From JAKFWI01 sp031398975 (GTDB taxonomy: Bacteria > Pseudomonadota > Alphaproteobacteria > Caulobacterales > Aquidulcibacteraceae), in assembly GCA_031398975.1 (NCBI GenBank), contig JANNOI010000059.1, forward strand, positions 1 to 17,823: a stretch of 17,823 bases of DNA, in the 5' to 3' direction. Position 1 is the stretch's first letter. Each line of letters opens with the position of its first letter. Below, piece after piece: positions 1 through 6,279 of the stretch. The translations under genes and the position numbers were made by a program. The notes under the pieces were generated by a model. That model did no database searches and was not told the DNA's origin. It was given only the letters and a program-made list of their open reading frames with translations.

Positions 1-110
1 GTTCTGGCATTCCTGTGCGCGTTCACGGGGGTCTCCCAGGAGAATGGTTGGCGTCGCAACCACCAGCGTCCCGGTTTCAGCTCCCGTGAACAACCCGCTC
101 AGAACGCACA
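1..110. other. Non-coding region with nested inverted repeats, possible structured RNA
   Basis: I see no plausible gene here. Three nested pairs of complementary arms can be read directly: 1-6 with 100-105 (GTTCTG/CAGAAC), 21-29 with 83-91 (GTTCACGGG/CCCGTGAAC) and 45-50 with 57-62 (TGGTTG/CAACCA, six-base loop). Together they allow one long interrupted hairpin with large internal bubbles, the general layout of several regulatory RNAs (6S RNA is one example). The left side may continue beyond the window edge. I do not recognise a specific RNA family, and either strand could be the transcribed one. Confidence 0.35.
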
Positions 111-111
111 C

Positions 112-228
112 CTAGAGCGGTTCTCGATTGGATTGAATCAAACCAATCGAGAAAAACCGATCTACACTTTAAGGTAGGCCGTTTCTCGTCCGAAAACCGC
201 GTAACACTTTCGGGAAACGGTCTAAAGC
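112..228. repeat. Composite palindromic element downstream of mgtE
   Basis: Two hairpin-forming units lie side by side. The first has 10-bp perfect arms at 122-131 and 143-152 (TCTCGATTGG/CCAATCGAGA), extended outward by CGG 118-120 and CCG 157-159. The second has arms at 179-185 and 214-220 (CCGTTTC/GAAACGG). The module AAAACCG, four bases, ACACTTT occurs twice exactly 40 bp apart (153-170 and 193-210). Similar ends (CTAGAGC at 112-118, CTAAAGC at 222-228) bracket the block. The last bases include the mgtE stop codon. It resembles the dispersed intergenic palindromes common in alphaproteobacteria. It may also act as an mRNA 3' end for mgtE. Only one copy is in this window. Confidence 0.45.
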
Positions 229-1625
229 AGGATCGCTGTGGCGATGCCCAGGAAGGCCAGGAAGCCCACCGTATCGGTGATCCAAGTGACGAACACCGAG
301 GACGAGACGGCCGGGTCCGCGCCGAAGCGCTGCAGCCCGAGCGGCACGAGAATGCCCGCCAGCCCCGCGCACGTGATGTTGACGATCACCGCCAGCGCGA
401 TCGCCAGCGCAAGGCCCGCGCTGGCGAACCAGGCCCCGGCGACAAGCGCCAAGGTCAGCGCGACGATCGCGCCGTTGAACGCCCCGGTCAGCGCTTCGCG
501 GGCCACGAAGCGGGCGGCGTTGGAGGACGAAAGATCGCGCGCGGCCATCGCCCGCACCGCCACCGCCAGCGCCTGGGTGCCGGCATTGCCCCCGAGCGAG
601 GCCACGATCGGCATCAGCACCGCCAGCGCGACCAATTGGTCGATCGAGCCGGAGAACATCGAAATCACGCTGGAGGCGCAAAGCGCGGTGAGCAGATTGA
701 CCATCAGCCAGGGCGCGCGGGTGCGCACCGTGCGGATCACGGTGTCGGTGCGGCTGGCCTCGCTGACGCCGGAGAGCTTCAGGAGGTCCTCCTGGCTCTC
801 TTCCTGGATCACGTGAACGATATCATCGACGGTGACCATGCCGGTGAGCCGTCCGGCCTCGTCCACCACCGGCGCGGAGGTCAGGTGGTAGCGCTGAAAG
901 GCGAAGGCCACCTCCTCCTGGTCCATCTCCGGGCGGGCGAGGAAATGGGGCGGGGCCATCAGCGCGCGCAGCAGCGCCTCGCGCGGCGCCCGCAGCATGG
1001 TGGACAGCGCGATCGCCCCCACCGGCCGGAACGAGGGATCTACGACATAGATCTCGAAGAAGCGGTCCGGCAGGTCCGCGCCCACCGCGCGCAGATGGTC
1101 CATCGTCTGGCCGACGCTCCAGAATTCCGGCGCAGCGACGAATTCGCGCTGCATCAGGCGTCCGGCCGTCTCCTCGTCGAAGGAGAGGCCGGCCTCGACC
1201 GCGAGGCGCACGTCTTCGGGGGCGGCCTCCAGCACGGCGTCGAGCTGGTCCTTGCGGACGCCGGCGGCGATCACGGCGGCGTCGTCGGTGTCGAGCTCGC
1301 CCAGGATGCGACCGATATAGGCCGCCGGCAGTGCGGCGAGTACGGCGGCGCGCTTGGCCTCGGGCAGCTCCAGCAGCATTTCCGGAGGCAATTGGTGGCC
1401 GATCAGATGGACCAGATGCTCGAGCGCGTGGCCTGGCAGGGCCTCCAGCACGTCGGCGAGATCGGCCGGGTGGAGCCCCGCCAGCAGGCGTCGCAGGAGC
1501 GGGCCGTCGCGGTCCCCCGCCGCGCCGACGACGCGGGCGACGAAATGGGAATCCATCTCGGAGGCGCCGTGGGCTTCCCCGCCGGTCTCGATTCCGCGCC
1601 GCTCCAGATCCTGAGGCTCTACCAT
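222..1625 (-). CDS. mgtE: Magnesium transporter MgtE
   Basis: This is an inner-membrane Mg2+ channel/transporter of 467 residues, close to the usual family length of about 450. The domains follow the family order: a cytosolic helical MgtE-N domain (about 45-145), two CBS domains (about 150-215 and 220-280) that sense cytosolic Mg2+, a connecting helix, then about five membrane segments (about 305-467). The pore signature GGNAGTQALAV lies at 345-355. An Asp in TWITDTVGF (D451) matches the pore Asp that binds Mg2+ in the Thermus protein. It starts with ATG at 1625. The roughly 150 bp to the upstream tRNA gene leaves room for its own promoter. I see no M-box-like riboswitch there, so the CBS/N-domain gate is the likely control. 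Confidence 0.95.
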   Translation of the reverse strand: MVEPQDLERRGIETGGEAHGASEMDSHFVARVVGAAGDRDGPLLRRLLAGLHPADLADVLEALPGHALEHLVHLIGHQLPPEMLLELPEAKRAAVLAALPAAYIGRILGELDTDDAAVIAAGVRKDQLDAVLEAAPEDVRLAVEAGLSFDEETAGRLMQREFVAAPEFWSVGQTMDHLRAVGADLPDRFFEIYVVDPSFRPVGAIALSTMLRAPREALLRALMAPPHFLARPEMDQEEVAFAFQRYHLTSAPVVDEAGRLTGMVTVDDIVHVIQEESQEDLLKLSGVSEASRTDTVIRTVRTRAPWLMVNLLTALCASSVISMFSGSIDQLVALAVLMPIVASLGGNAGTQALAVAVRAMAARDLSSSNAARFVAREALTGAFNGAIVALTLALVAGAWFASAGLALAIALAVIVNITCAGLAGILVPLGLQRFGADPAVSSSVFVTWITDTVGFLAFLGIATAILL

Positions 1626-1776
1626 GGCCGCTCCGCCCCGACGCGTCCTTCGCGCCGCCAGCTCCTGTCTGTGGCGGTGCGCGTCATCGCCCGAGACGTC
1701 AAGCGCGCCGTCGCCAAACCTGCGGCGGCGGCCCTCGTCAGGCCTTGAAAACCCTTGTCCGGCTCAGAGAAAGAGG

Positions 1777-1861
1777 TGGTGCGACCGAGAGGACTCGAAC
1801 CTCCACGGTGTTACCCACTAGCACCTCAAGCTAGCGCGTCTACCAGTTCCGCCACGGTCGC
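1777..1861 (-). tRNA. tRNA-Leu (anticodon GAG)
   Basis: Read on the minus strand the gene folds as a class II tRNA. The acceptor stem is GCGACCG/CGGTCGC with discriminator A, the D-arm is GCGG...GGTAGACGC, and the anticodon stem-loop is CTAGC-TTGAGGT-GCTAG with anticodon GAG. The long variable arm is of the TGGGTAACACCGT type, and the T-loop is GGTTCGAGTCC. The 3' CCA is encoded (complement of TGG at 1777-1779). The body closely resembles E. coli leucine tRNAs. A GAG anticodon decodes CUC and CUU, and CUC codons are expected to be common in this GC-rich genome. Confidence 0.95.
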
Positions 1862-1874
1862 ACGCGGGATGGGC

Positions 1875-1902
1875 AGGTAACAGAAAGGAACCGGCCGAAC
1901 AA
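1875..1902 (-). promoter_or_regulatory. Possible sigma70-like promoter for tRNA-Leu
   Basis: On the minus strand TTGTTC (complement of 1897-1902) and TTACCT (complement of 1875-1880) are separated by 16 bp and end 13 bp upstream of the mature tRNA 5' end. Both hexamers match consensus poorly. Read-through from the upstream FliN-like gene, which ends at 1932, is an alternative source of the transcript. Confidence 0.25.
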
Positions 1903-1931
1903 GGGAGCCCGTCCCCGCGCCGGCGTACGCC

Positions 1932-2207
1932 TTAAGCGGCGGCGACGGCGTTGAACTCGTGCACGTCGGCGGGCTCGATGATGGTCACGGCCAGGCGCTC
2001 GCCCTGGATGGTGATCTCGCCGCGCGCGATCGGGTGGTTGCTTGCGAGGATCCAGACGGGATCGCTTTCGCGCGTATCGAGCGGGATCACCGCGCCGCGG
2101 CCCATGCGCAGCAATTGCTGCATCGGCAAGGTGGCGCGCCCCAGCACCACCGCGATCTCCACCTGCACCGCTTCGATCTGGCTTTTCCCCATGCCCCCGC
2201 TTCCCAT
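1932..2207 (-). CDS. Solitary FliN/SpoA-domain (flagellar motor switch-like) protein
   Basis: A 91-residue protein that is almost entirely one SpoA (FliM/FliN C-terminal) domain. The pattern from VEIAVVLGRATLPMQQLLRM through GRGAVIPLD and the GEI...LAVTI strands matches the FliN core. FliN normally forms part of the flagellar switch C-ring and binds CheY-P or the export ATPase regulator FliH. No other flagellar gene is visible nearby, so this may be the FliN of a dispersed flagellar regulon or a paralogue. ATG at 2207 gives MGSGGMGK. A second ATG at 2192 has the purine-rich GGAAGCGGGGG just before it and may be the true start, giving 86 residues. It is divergent from lipB with 42 bp between. 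Confidence 0.75.
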   Translation of the reverse strand: MGSGGMGKSQIEAVQVEIAVVLGRATLPMQQLLRMGRGAVIPLDTRESDPVWILASNHPIARGEITIQGERLAVTIIEPADVHEFNAVAAA

Positions 2208-2249
2208 CTACATGTGCGTGCGACGAGAACGTGAAAGGGTTGATCGAGC

Positions 2250-2930
2250 GTGAACGCGCCTGCCCCGTCGGCGGATATCGGCTGGGCGGTGTCGCCCGGA
2301 TTGACGCCCTATCCGCAAGCGCTCGCCTTCATGGAGGCGCGCGCGGGCGCGATCGCGCAGGGTGGGGCGGACCAGCTCGTCTGGCTGGTCGAGCATCCCC
2401 CCCTCTATACCGCCGGGATCAGCGCGAAGCCGCAGGATTTGCTGGCGCCCGATCGCTTCCCGGTGTTCCACACCAGCCGCGGCGGGCAATTCACCTATCA
2501 CGGGCCGGGCCAGCGCGTGGCCTATGTGATGCTTGACCTGACGCGGCGGGGCCGGGACGTGCGCGGGTTCGTGGCCGATCTCGAGCGCTGGATGATCGCG
2601 GCCCTGGCGGAGCTGGGCGTCACGGGCCTGGTGCGGGACGGCCGCGTGGGCGTGTGGGTGGAGCGCGGCGACGGCGGGGAGGACAAGATCGCCGCCATTG
2701 GTGTGCGGATCCGCCGCTGGGCCAGTTTCCATGGCGTGGCGCTGAACGTCTCCCCGGACCTGTCGCATTTTGCGGGCATCGTCCCGTGCGGGGTGCGCGC
2801 CCACGGCGTCACCAGCCTGGCCGAATTGGGCAAGCCTGCGAGGATGGCCGAGGCTGACGGCGCCTTGCGCGCCGCTTTCGAGGCAATTTTTGGCCCCGTC
2901 CACACTGCCGCTCCCCCTGTTTTGGCGTAA
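2250..2930 (+). CDS. lipB: Lipoyl(octanoyl) transferase LipB
   Basis: This enzyme transfers octanoyl groups from octanoyl-ACP to the lipoyl domains of 2-oxoacid dehydrogenases and the glycine cleavage H protein. It is cytosolic and the first step of endogenous lipoate synthesis. The signature RGGQFTYHGPGQ lies at 77-88. The catalytic Lys in the DKIAAIGVRI strand is K146, and the acyl-thioester Cys in GIVPCGVRAHGVTSL is C180. The length, 226 residues, is normal. The start is GTG, about 10 bases after AAAGGG. LipA is not in the window. The stop codon sits inside the small inverted repeat GGCG-TAA-CGCC (2924-2934), and only 4 bp separate it from the convergent S24 regulator. Confidence 0.95.
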   Translation: MNAPAPSADIGWAVSPGLTPYPQALAFMEARAGAIAQGGADQLVWLVEHPPLYTAGISAKPQDLLAPDRFPVFHTSRGGQFTYHGPGQRVAYVMLDLTRRGRDVRGFVADLERWMIAALAELGVTGLVRDGRVGVWVERGDGGEDKIAAIGVRIRRWASFHGVALNVSPDLSHFAGIVPCGVRAHGVTSLAELGKPARMAEADGALRAAFEAIFGPVHTAAPPVLA

Positions 2931-2934
2931 CGCC

Positions 2935-3558
2935 TTATTGGCTCGCCCACAGGATTCGCCCCACCCAGAGCACGTCCTCGGCGGCGATCAGGCGCGGCGC
3001 GTAGGCCGGATTGAGCGAAACCAGTTCGAGCACCTGTTCATTGCGCCGGCCCAGCTCCTTGGCCATCACCTCGCCCTGGCGGGTGTGCAGCACGATGCGG
3101 TCGCCCCGCCGCACCGCCGCCCCCGGCTGCACCACCACGAGATCGCCGGCCCGGAACACGGGCTGCATGGACTCCCCCGTTATCTCCAGCGCATAGACGC
3201 GCTCCTCGCCCAGGCCCGGAAACCGCACCGTCTCGGCCGCGCCCACCGGGTAGCCGGCGGCGTCGAAGAACCCGTCCGTTCCCGCGCGCGCCAGGCCCAC
3301 GATCGGGATCGCCCGGCCGGCGGCGGCGCCCGGGCCGGTCATCAGCGCAGCGAACGCGTCCAGATCGTCGCCCACCGCCTCGAGCGCGCGCGCCAGGCTT
3401 TCGGTGGACGGCCAGCGGGGCTTGCCGTCGGGGGCGGTGCGTTTGCTTTTGTTGAAGGTGGTGGGATCGAGCCCGGCTGCGCGCGCCAGCCCCGAAGCCG
3501 TCAGGCCATGGCGGCCGGCCAGCGCATCGATGGCGCGCCAAATCTGCGCATGGGTCAT
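2935..3558 (-). CDS. LexA-like HTH regulator with peptidase S24 domain
   Basis: 207 residues. The N-terminal helix-turn-helix of XRE/lambda-repressor type spans about 1-70. The C-terminal S24/LexA-type domain starts near 84. The nucleophile is S130 in ITGESMQPVFRAGDLVVV and the general-base Lys is K167 in GEVMAKEL. An Ala-Gly pair (A92-G93 in GLARAGTDGFF) stands where LexA/CI proteins self-cleave, so RecA-stimulated autocleavage is possible. It is unlikely to be LexA itself, because the HTH is XRE-like and not the LexA winged helix. No phage genes adjoin, so a chromosomal stress or metabolism regulator is more likely than a prophage repressor. An upstream palindrome overlapping its promoter suggests autoregulation. 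Confidence 0.85.
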   Translation of the reverse strand: MTHAQIWRAIDALAGRHGLTASGLARAAGLDPTTFNKSKRTAPDGKPRWPSTESLARALEAVGDDLDAFAALMTGPGAAAGRAIPIVGLARAGTDGFFDAAGYPVGAAETVRFPGLGEERVYALEITGESMQPVFRAGDLVVVQPGAAVRRGDRIVLHTRQGEVMAKELGRRNEQVLELVSLNPAYAPRLIAAEDVLWVGRILWASQ

Positions 3559-3619
3559 CGGCGCGCCTCCATCCCGCCGCGGCCCGGTGCGGCTCTATCC
3601 CTCGATGAAGTAAGCGTGC

Positions 3620-3647
3620 TTTATACTCGCGCTTAAAGGATTATCAA
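3620..3647 (-). promoter_or_regulatory. Predicted sigma70 promoter of the S24 regulator gene
   Basis: Read leftward, TTGATA (complement of 3642-3647) and TATAAA (complement of 3620-3625) each match consensus at five of six positions and are separated by 16 bp. The spacing to the ATG at 3558 gives a leader of roughly 55 nt. This is the AT-richest stretch in the neighbourhood. Confidence 0.6.
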
Positions 3648-3671
3648 CCTAACGAAAAGGTTATTAATCCT
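3637..3671. promoter_or_regulatory. Operator-like inverted repeat between S24 regulator and pyrD
   Basis: The 14-bp arms AGGATTATCAACCT (3637-3650) and AGGTTATTAATCCT (3658-3671) are complementary at 12 of 14 positions, with a 7-bp spacer. The left arm covers the -35 hexamer of the regulator promoter. The right arm ends 19 bp before the pyrD start codon. The position fits a dimer-binding site for the S24 regulator that would repress itself and could affect pyrD. The assignment is inferred from position and symmetry only. Confidence 0.5.
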
Positions 3672-3690
3672 CCTTTGGGGCTATGTTCCT

Positions 3691-4752
3691 ATGTTTGCAG
3701 GGCGGCTGCATGGCGCCGCGGCGGCCGGCCTCCGGCTTTTGCCGCCCGAGCAGGCGCATGGCTTGGCGATGGCGGGGTTGCGGGCGGGGTTGGGGCCGCG
3801 TGTGCGCGCCGATCGCTGGCCCAGCCTTGCGCTGACGCTGGCGGGACTGAAGCTGCCCAATCCTATCGGCCTCGCCGCGGGGCTGGACAAGAACGCCGAG
3901 GCGCCGGATGCGCTGCTCGCCTGCGGGTTCGGCTTTGTGGAGTGCGGCGCGGCAACCCCTCGCCCCCAGCCCGGTTCGCCCCCGCCGCGCCTGTTCCGCC
4001 TGCCGCAGGAGCGCGCGCTGATCAACCGGATGGGCTTCAACAATGCGGGCGTGGAGGCGATCGTGGGCCGGCTGGCCGCGCGCCGGGGGCATGGCGTCAC
4101 AGGGCTCAATATCGGCGCCAACAAGGATAGCCCCGATCGCGCCGGCGATTATGTGGCGGTGCTGGAGAGGGCCTGGCCCCATATCGATTACGCCACGCTC
4201 AACATCTCCTCCCCCAACACGCCGGGCTTGCGCAGCCTGCAGGAACGCGGCCCCCTGGAGGAGCTGCTATGCCGCATCGCGGCCGTGCGCGCGACGCTGG
4301 CGCAGGGGCCCGCCAAGCCCATCTTCCTGAAAGTGGCCCCCGATCTGGACGAACGCCAAATCGCCGACATCGCCGAACTGGCGCTCGCGCACGGCGTCGA
4401 CGCGCTGATCGTGTCCAACACCACGCTTTCGCGGCCCGAGGGCCTAGCCGGGGCGCACCGGCGGGAAGCGGGGGGCTTGTCGGGGCGGCCGCTCTTTGCG
4501 CGCTCCACGCAGATGCTCGCGCTCTTTGCGGAGGCGAGCGGGGGCCGGCTGGCCCTGATCGGCTCGGGCGGCGTGGAAAGCGGGGCCACGGCGCTGGCCA
4601 AGATCAAGGCAGGCGCGAGCGCCGTGCAGCTCTATTCCGCGTTCGTCTTCGAGGGGCCGGGGATCGCGGCGCAGATCGCGGCGGAGCTCGCCCAATTGCT
4701 CGCGGCGGAGGGGTTCTCGCACGTCGGCGAGGCGGTGGGGGCGGGCTTGTGA
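3691..4752 (+). CDS. pyrD: Dihydroorotate dehydrogenase, class 2 (quinone)
   Basis: This FMN enzyme oxidises dihydroorotate to orotate with quinone as acceptor, the fourth step of pyrimidine synthesis, at the cytosolic face of the inner membrane. It has 353 residues. The N-terminal amphipathic helix pair with PPEQAHGLAM (about 18-27) is typical of the membrane-associated class 2 type. Conserved blocks are LPNPIGLAAGLDKNAE (55-70), TPRPQPG (89-95), RMGFNNAG (113-120), GLNIGANKD (138-146) and NISSPNTPGLR (171-181), where S174 is the class 2 catalytic base. The FMN-phosphate loop GSGGVESGATALAKIKAGAS and the QLYSAFVFEGP strand follow. The gene overlaps the next by its stop codon (GTGA), which indicates translational coupling. 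Confidence 0.96.
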   Translation: MFAGRLHGAAAAGLRLLPPEQAHGLAMAGLRAGLGPRVRADRWPSLALTLAGLKLPNPIGLAAGLDKNAEAPDALLACGFGFVECGAATPRPQPGSPPPRLFRLPQERALINRMGFNNAGVEAIVGRLAARRGHGVTGLNIGANKDSPDRAGDYVAVLERAWPHIDYATLNISSPNTPGLRSLQERGPLEELLCRIAAVRATLAQGPAKPIFLKVAPDLDERQIADIAELALAHGVDALIVSNTTLSRPEGLAGAHRREAGGLSGRPLFARSTQMLALFAEASGGRLALIGSGGVESGATALAKIKAGASAVQLYSAFVFEGPGIAAQIAAELAQLLAAEGFSHVGEAVGAGL

Positions 4753-5663
4753 TCCCCCCGCTCGTGCGTCACCCCGCCTACGATGCCCCTTTGCCGGAGG
4801 GCCACCGGTTTCCGATGGGCAAGTTCCGGCGCCTGGCGGAGATCCTGGAGGCGGAGGGCCTGGCGGGCCCGGGCGGTTTCCATCGGCCGGAGCCGGCCGG
4901 GGAGGCGCTGCTGGCCCGCGCGCACGCCCCCGCTTACGTCCGCGCCGTGCTCAGCCAGACGCTGGAAGCCGCCGCGGAACGGCGGATCGGCCTTCCGGTG
5001 ACGGCGGCGGTGGCGGCGCGCGCGCGGGCGGCGGTGGGCGGCACGCTGCTGGCGGCGCGCCTGGCGCTCACCCACGGGCTTGCCTGCAACACCGCCGGGG
5101 GCAGCCACCACGCGGACCGGGAGGGCGGCGCAGGCTTCTGCGTCTTCAACGATGTGGCGGTAGCGGCGCTCGCCCTGCTGGCGGAAGGGGCGGCGGCGCG
5201 CGTGCTGGTGGTCGATCTCGATGTGCATCAGGGAGACGGCACGGCCCGGATTTTCGCCGAGGACGACCGCGTCTTCACCTTCTCCATGCATTGCGAAGCC
5301 AATTTCCCGACCCGCAAGGCCAGGAGCGACCTCGACGTCGCCCTGCCGCGAGGCGCGGGCGATCGGGCCTATCTCGACGCACTCGCCGGGGCGCTGCCCG
5401 CAGCGATGGCCACCGCCGCGCCGGACCTCGTCTTCTACAATGCCGGAGTGGACGTCCACGCCCAAGATGCGCTGGGCTTGCTGACGCTGACCGATGAAGG
5501 CCTGCGGGCCCGGGACGAGGCGGTGCTCACCGCCACCCGCCGCGCCCGCCTGCCTACCGCCACGGTGCTCGGCGGCGGCTATGCGAAAAACACGGATGAA
5601 ATAGCACGCCGCCATGCGGGCTTATTCCACATGGCGGCGCGCGTGTTCGCAGGTGCGAGCTAG
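4749..5663 (+). CDS. Histone deacetylase-family (class II-like) amidohydrolase
   Basis: A 304-residue zinc amidohydrolase of the HDAC/acetoin-utilisation/acetylpolyamine-deacetylase superfamily. The HH dyad is in GGSHHA (H120, H121). Zinc ligands are D158 and H160 in VVDLDVHQGDGT and D235 in YNAGVDVHAQD. The catalytic Tyr is Y278 in LGGGYAKN. Substrates in bacteria vary (acetylated small amines or protein lysines) and cannot be fixed from sequence. I chose GTG at 4749 because it overlaps the pyrD stop and starts exactly at the family's conserved IPPLVRHPAYDAPLPEGHRF. The much longer open frame upstream runs through pyrD and is not part of the gene. It is probably co-translated with pyrD. Confidence 0.9.
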   Translation: MIPPLVRHPAYDAPLPEGHRFPMGKFRRLAEILEAEGLAGPGGFHRPEPAGEALLARAHAPAYVRAVLSQTLEAAAERRIGLPVTAAVAARARAAVGGTLLAARLALTHGLACNTAGGSHHADREGGAGFCVFNDVAVAALALLAEGAAARVLVVDLDVHQGDGTARIFAEDDRVFTFSMHCEANFPTRKARSDLDVALPRGAGDRAYLDALAGALPAAMATAAPDLVFYNAGVDVHAQDALGLLTLTDEGLRARDEAVLTATRRARLPTATVLGGGYAKNTDEIARRHAGLFHMAARVFAGAS

Positions 5664-5670
5664 TCCCGCC

Positions 5671-5997
5671 TTATTGTGCGGAAGCGAGCTTGGAGGCGCC
5701 GGCTTCGACCTGGGCGGCGTGGTAGCTCGTCAGAGCGGGCAAGCCGGCCTTTTCGACGGCGGTTTCAACCGTCGGCGCGACGCAGCGGGCGCGGACGACG
5801 AAGGTGCCGTAAACCTGGGCTTGTTCCTTGGCGCACACGGTGTTCGCGGCGGCCACGATGCGCTCGTACAGCTGCGAAACCGCCTGCTCGGTGGCCAGAT
5901 CGGTCGTGCGCACGGGCACGTTCAGGCTTTCGGCGGCAGCGCCAGTGGAAACGGCGCAGAGGGTGAACAGGCTCACGGCGGCCAGGGTATTGCGCAT
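5671..5997 (-). CDS. UrcA family secreted protein
   Basis: 108 residues. A Sec signal peptide (MRNTLAAVSLFTLCAVSTGAAA) probably ends near 22, giving an exported mature protein of about 86 residues. The mature part has the UrcA pattern: a strand SLNVPVRTTDL, a helix QAVSQLYERIVAAANTVCAK and a second conserved Cys in VVRARCVAPTVETAV (C55 and C72, a likely disulfide). UrcA proteins are short, exported, of unknown function and often present as several paralogues per genome. A strong ribosome site, AAGGAG, lies 7 bases before ATG. It is convergent with the deacetylase gene, with 7 bp between them. Confidence 0.8.
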   Translation of the reverse strand: MRNTLAAVSLFTLCAVSTGAAAESLNVPVRTTDLATEQAVSQLYERIVAAANTVCAKEQAQVYGTFVVRARCVAPTVETAVEKAGLPALTSYHAAQVEAGASKLASAQ

Positions 5998-6091
5998 CGG
6001 ACAGCTCCTTCAGACACGTTTGAGCCGGGGAAGTTCCGCGGCGTTGTGCAGTGCAACATATCTGGAGACGTTCGATCGCCATGTCCAGAAG

Positions 6092-6118
6092 AAAAGTGAC
6101 GTTCCGTCATGTTTTTTT
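6092..6118 (+). terminator. Hairpin plus T-run resembling an intrinsic terminator
   Basis: The arms TGACG (6097-6101) and CGTCA (6105-6109) with a 3-base loop are followed by seven T residues (6112-6118) and preceded by four A residues. Read rightward this has the form of a short Rho-independent terminator, but no annotated rightward gene ends here: the deacetylase gene stopped more than 400 bp earlier. Read leftward, the trailing T-run is only TTTT. The short 5-bp stem makes it uncertain. It could instead be an operator for the UrcA gene. Confidence 0.4.
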
Positions 6119-6279
6119 CGCCGGAAGCCCTGCAAAAATGCATGGGGGGTCGGCGGGCTGGATTCAGCGTTTCGAAGGCCGGCTGCGGCCCGTGATTCGG
6201 CTCCGCCGCAGGGGCGGGCCTCGACGGCGGCGCCGCGCTCGGGCATGGGAGGCCTGCTTAAACGCAAGCGAGGACAGCC

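Noticed and set aside
112..228. CRISPR array
   Set aside because: Only two imperfect units at 40-bp offset and no cas genes; the units are palindromic modules and not repeat-spacer units.
636..1748. 370-codon open frame opposite mgtE
   Set aside because: It is antisense to a complete MgtE, of low-complexity composition, with no recognisable domain.
2208..2903. 231-codon open frame opposite lipB
   Set aside because: The lipB catalytic Cys, Lys and signature are intact on the plus strand. This is a shadow frame.
2924..2934. Bidirectional terminator at the lipB/S24 junction
   Set aside because: The GGCG-TAA-CGCC stem is only 4 bp and lacks a proper T-run, so it is too weak to call.
2935..3558. 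Prophage repressor interpretation of the S24 regulator
   Set aside because: No integrase, antirepressor, structural or lysis gene is found on either side; the neighbours are housekeeping genes.
4269..4748. N-terminal extension of the deacetylase through pyrD
   Set aside because: It is an out-of-frame reading of pyrD, and the family's conserved N-terminus begins right after GTG 4749.
4632..5615. 327-codon open frame opposite the deacetylase gene
   Set aside because: It covers a deacetylase with all zinc ligands in the other strand; the translation has no motif.
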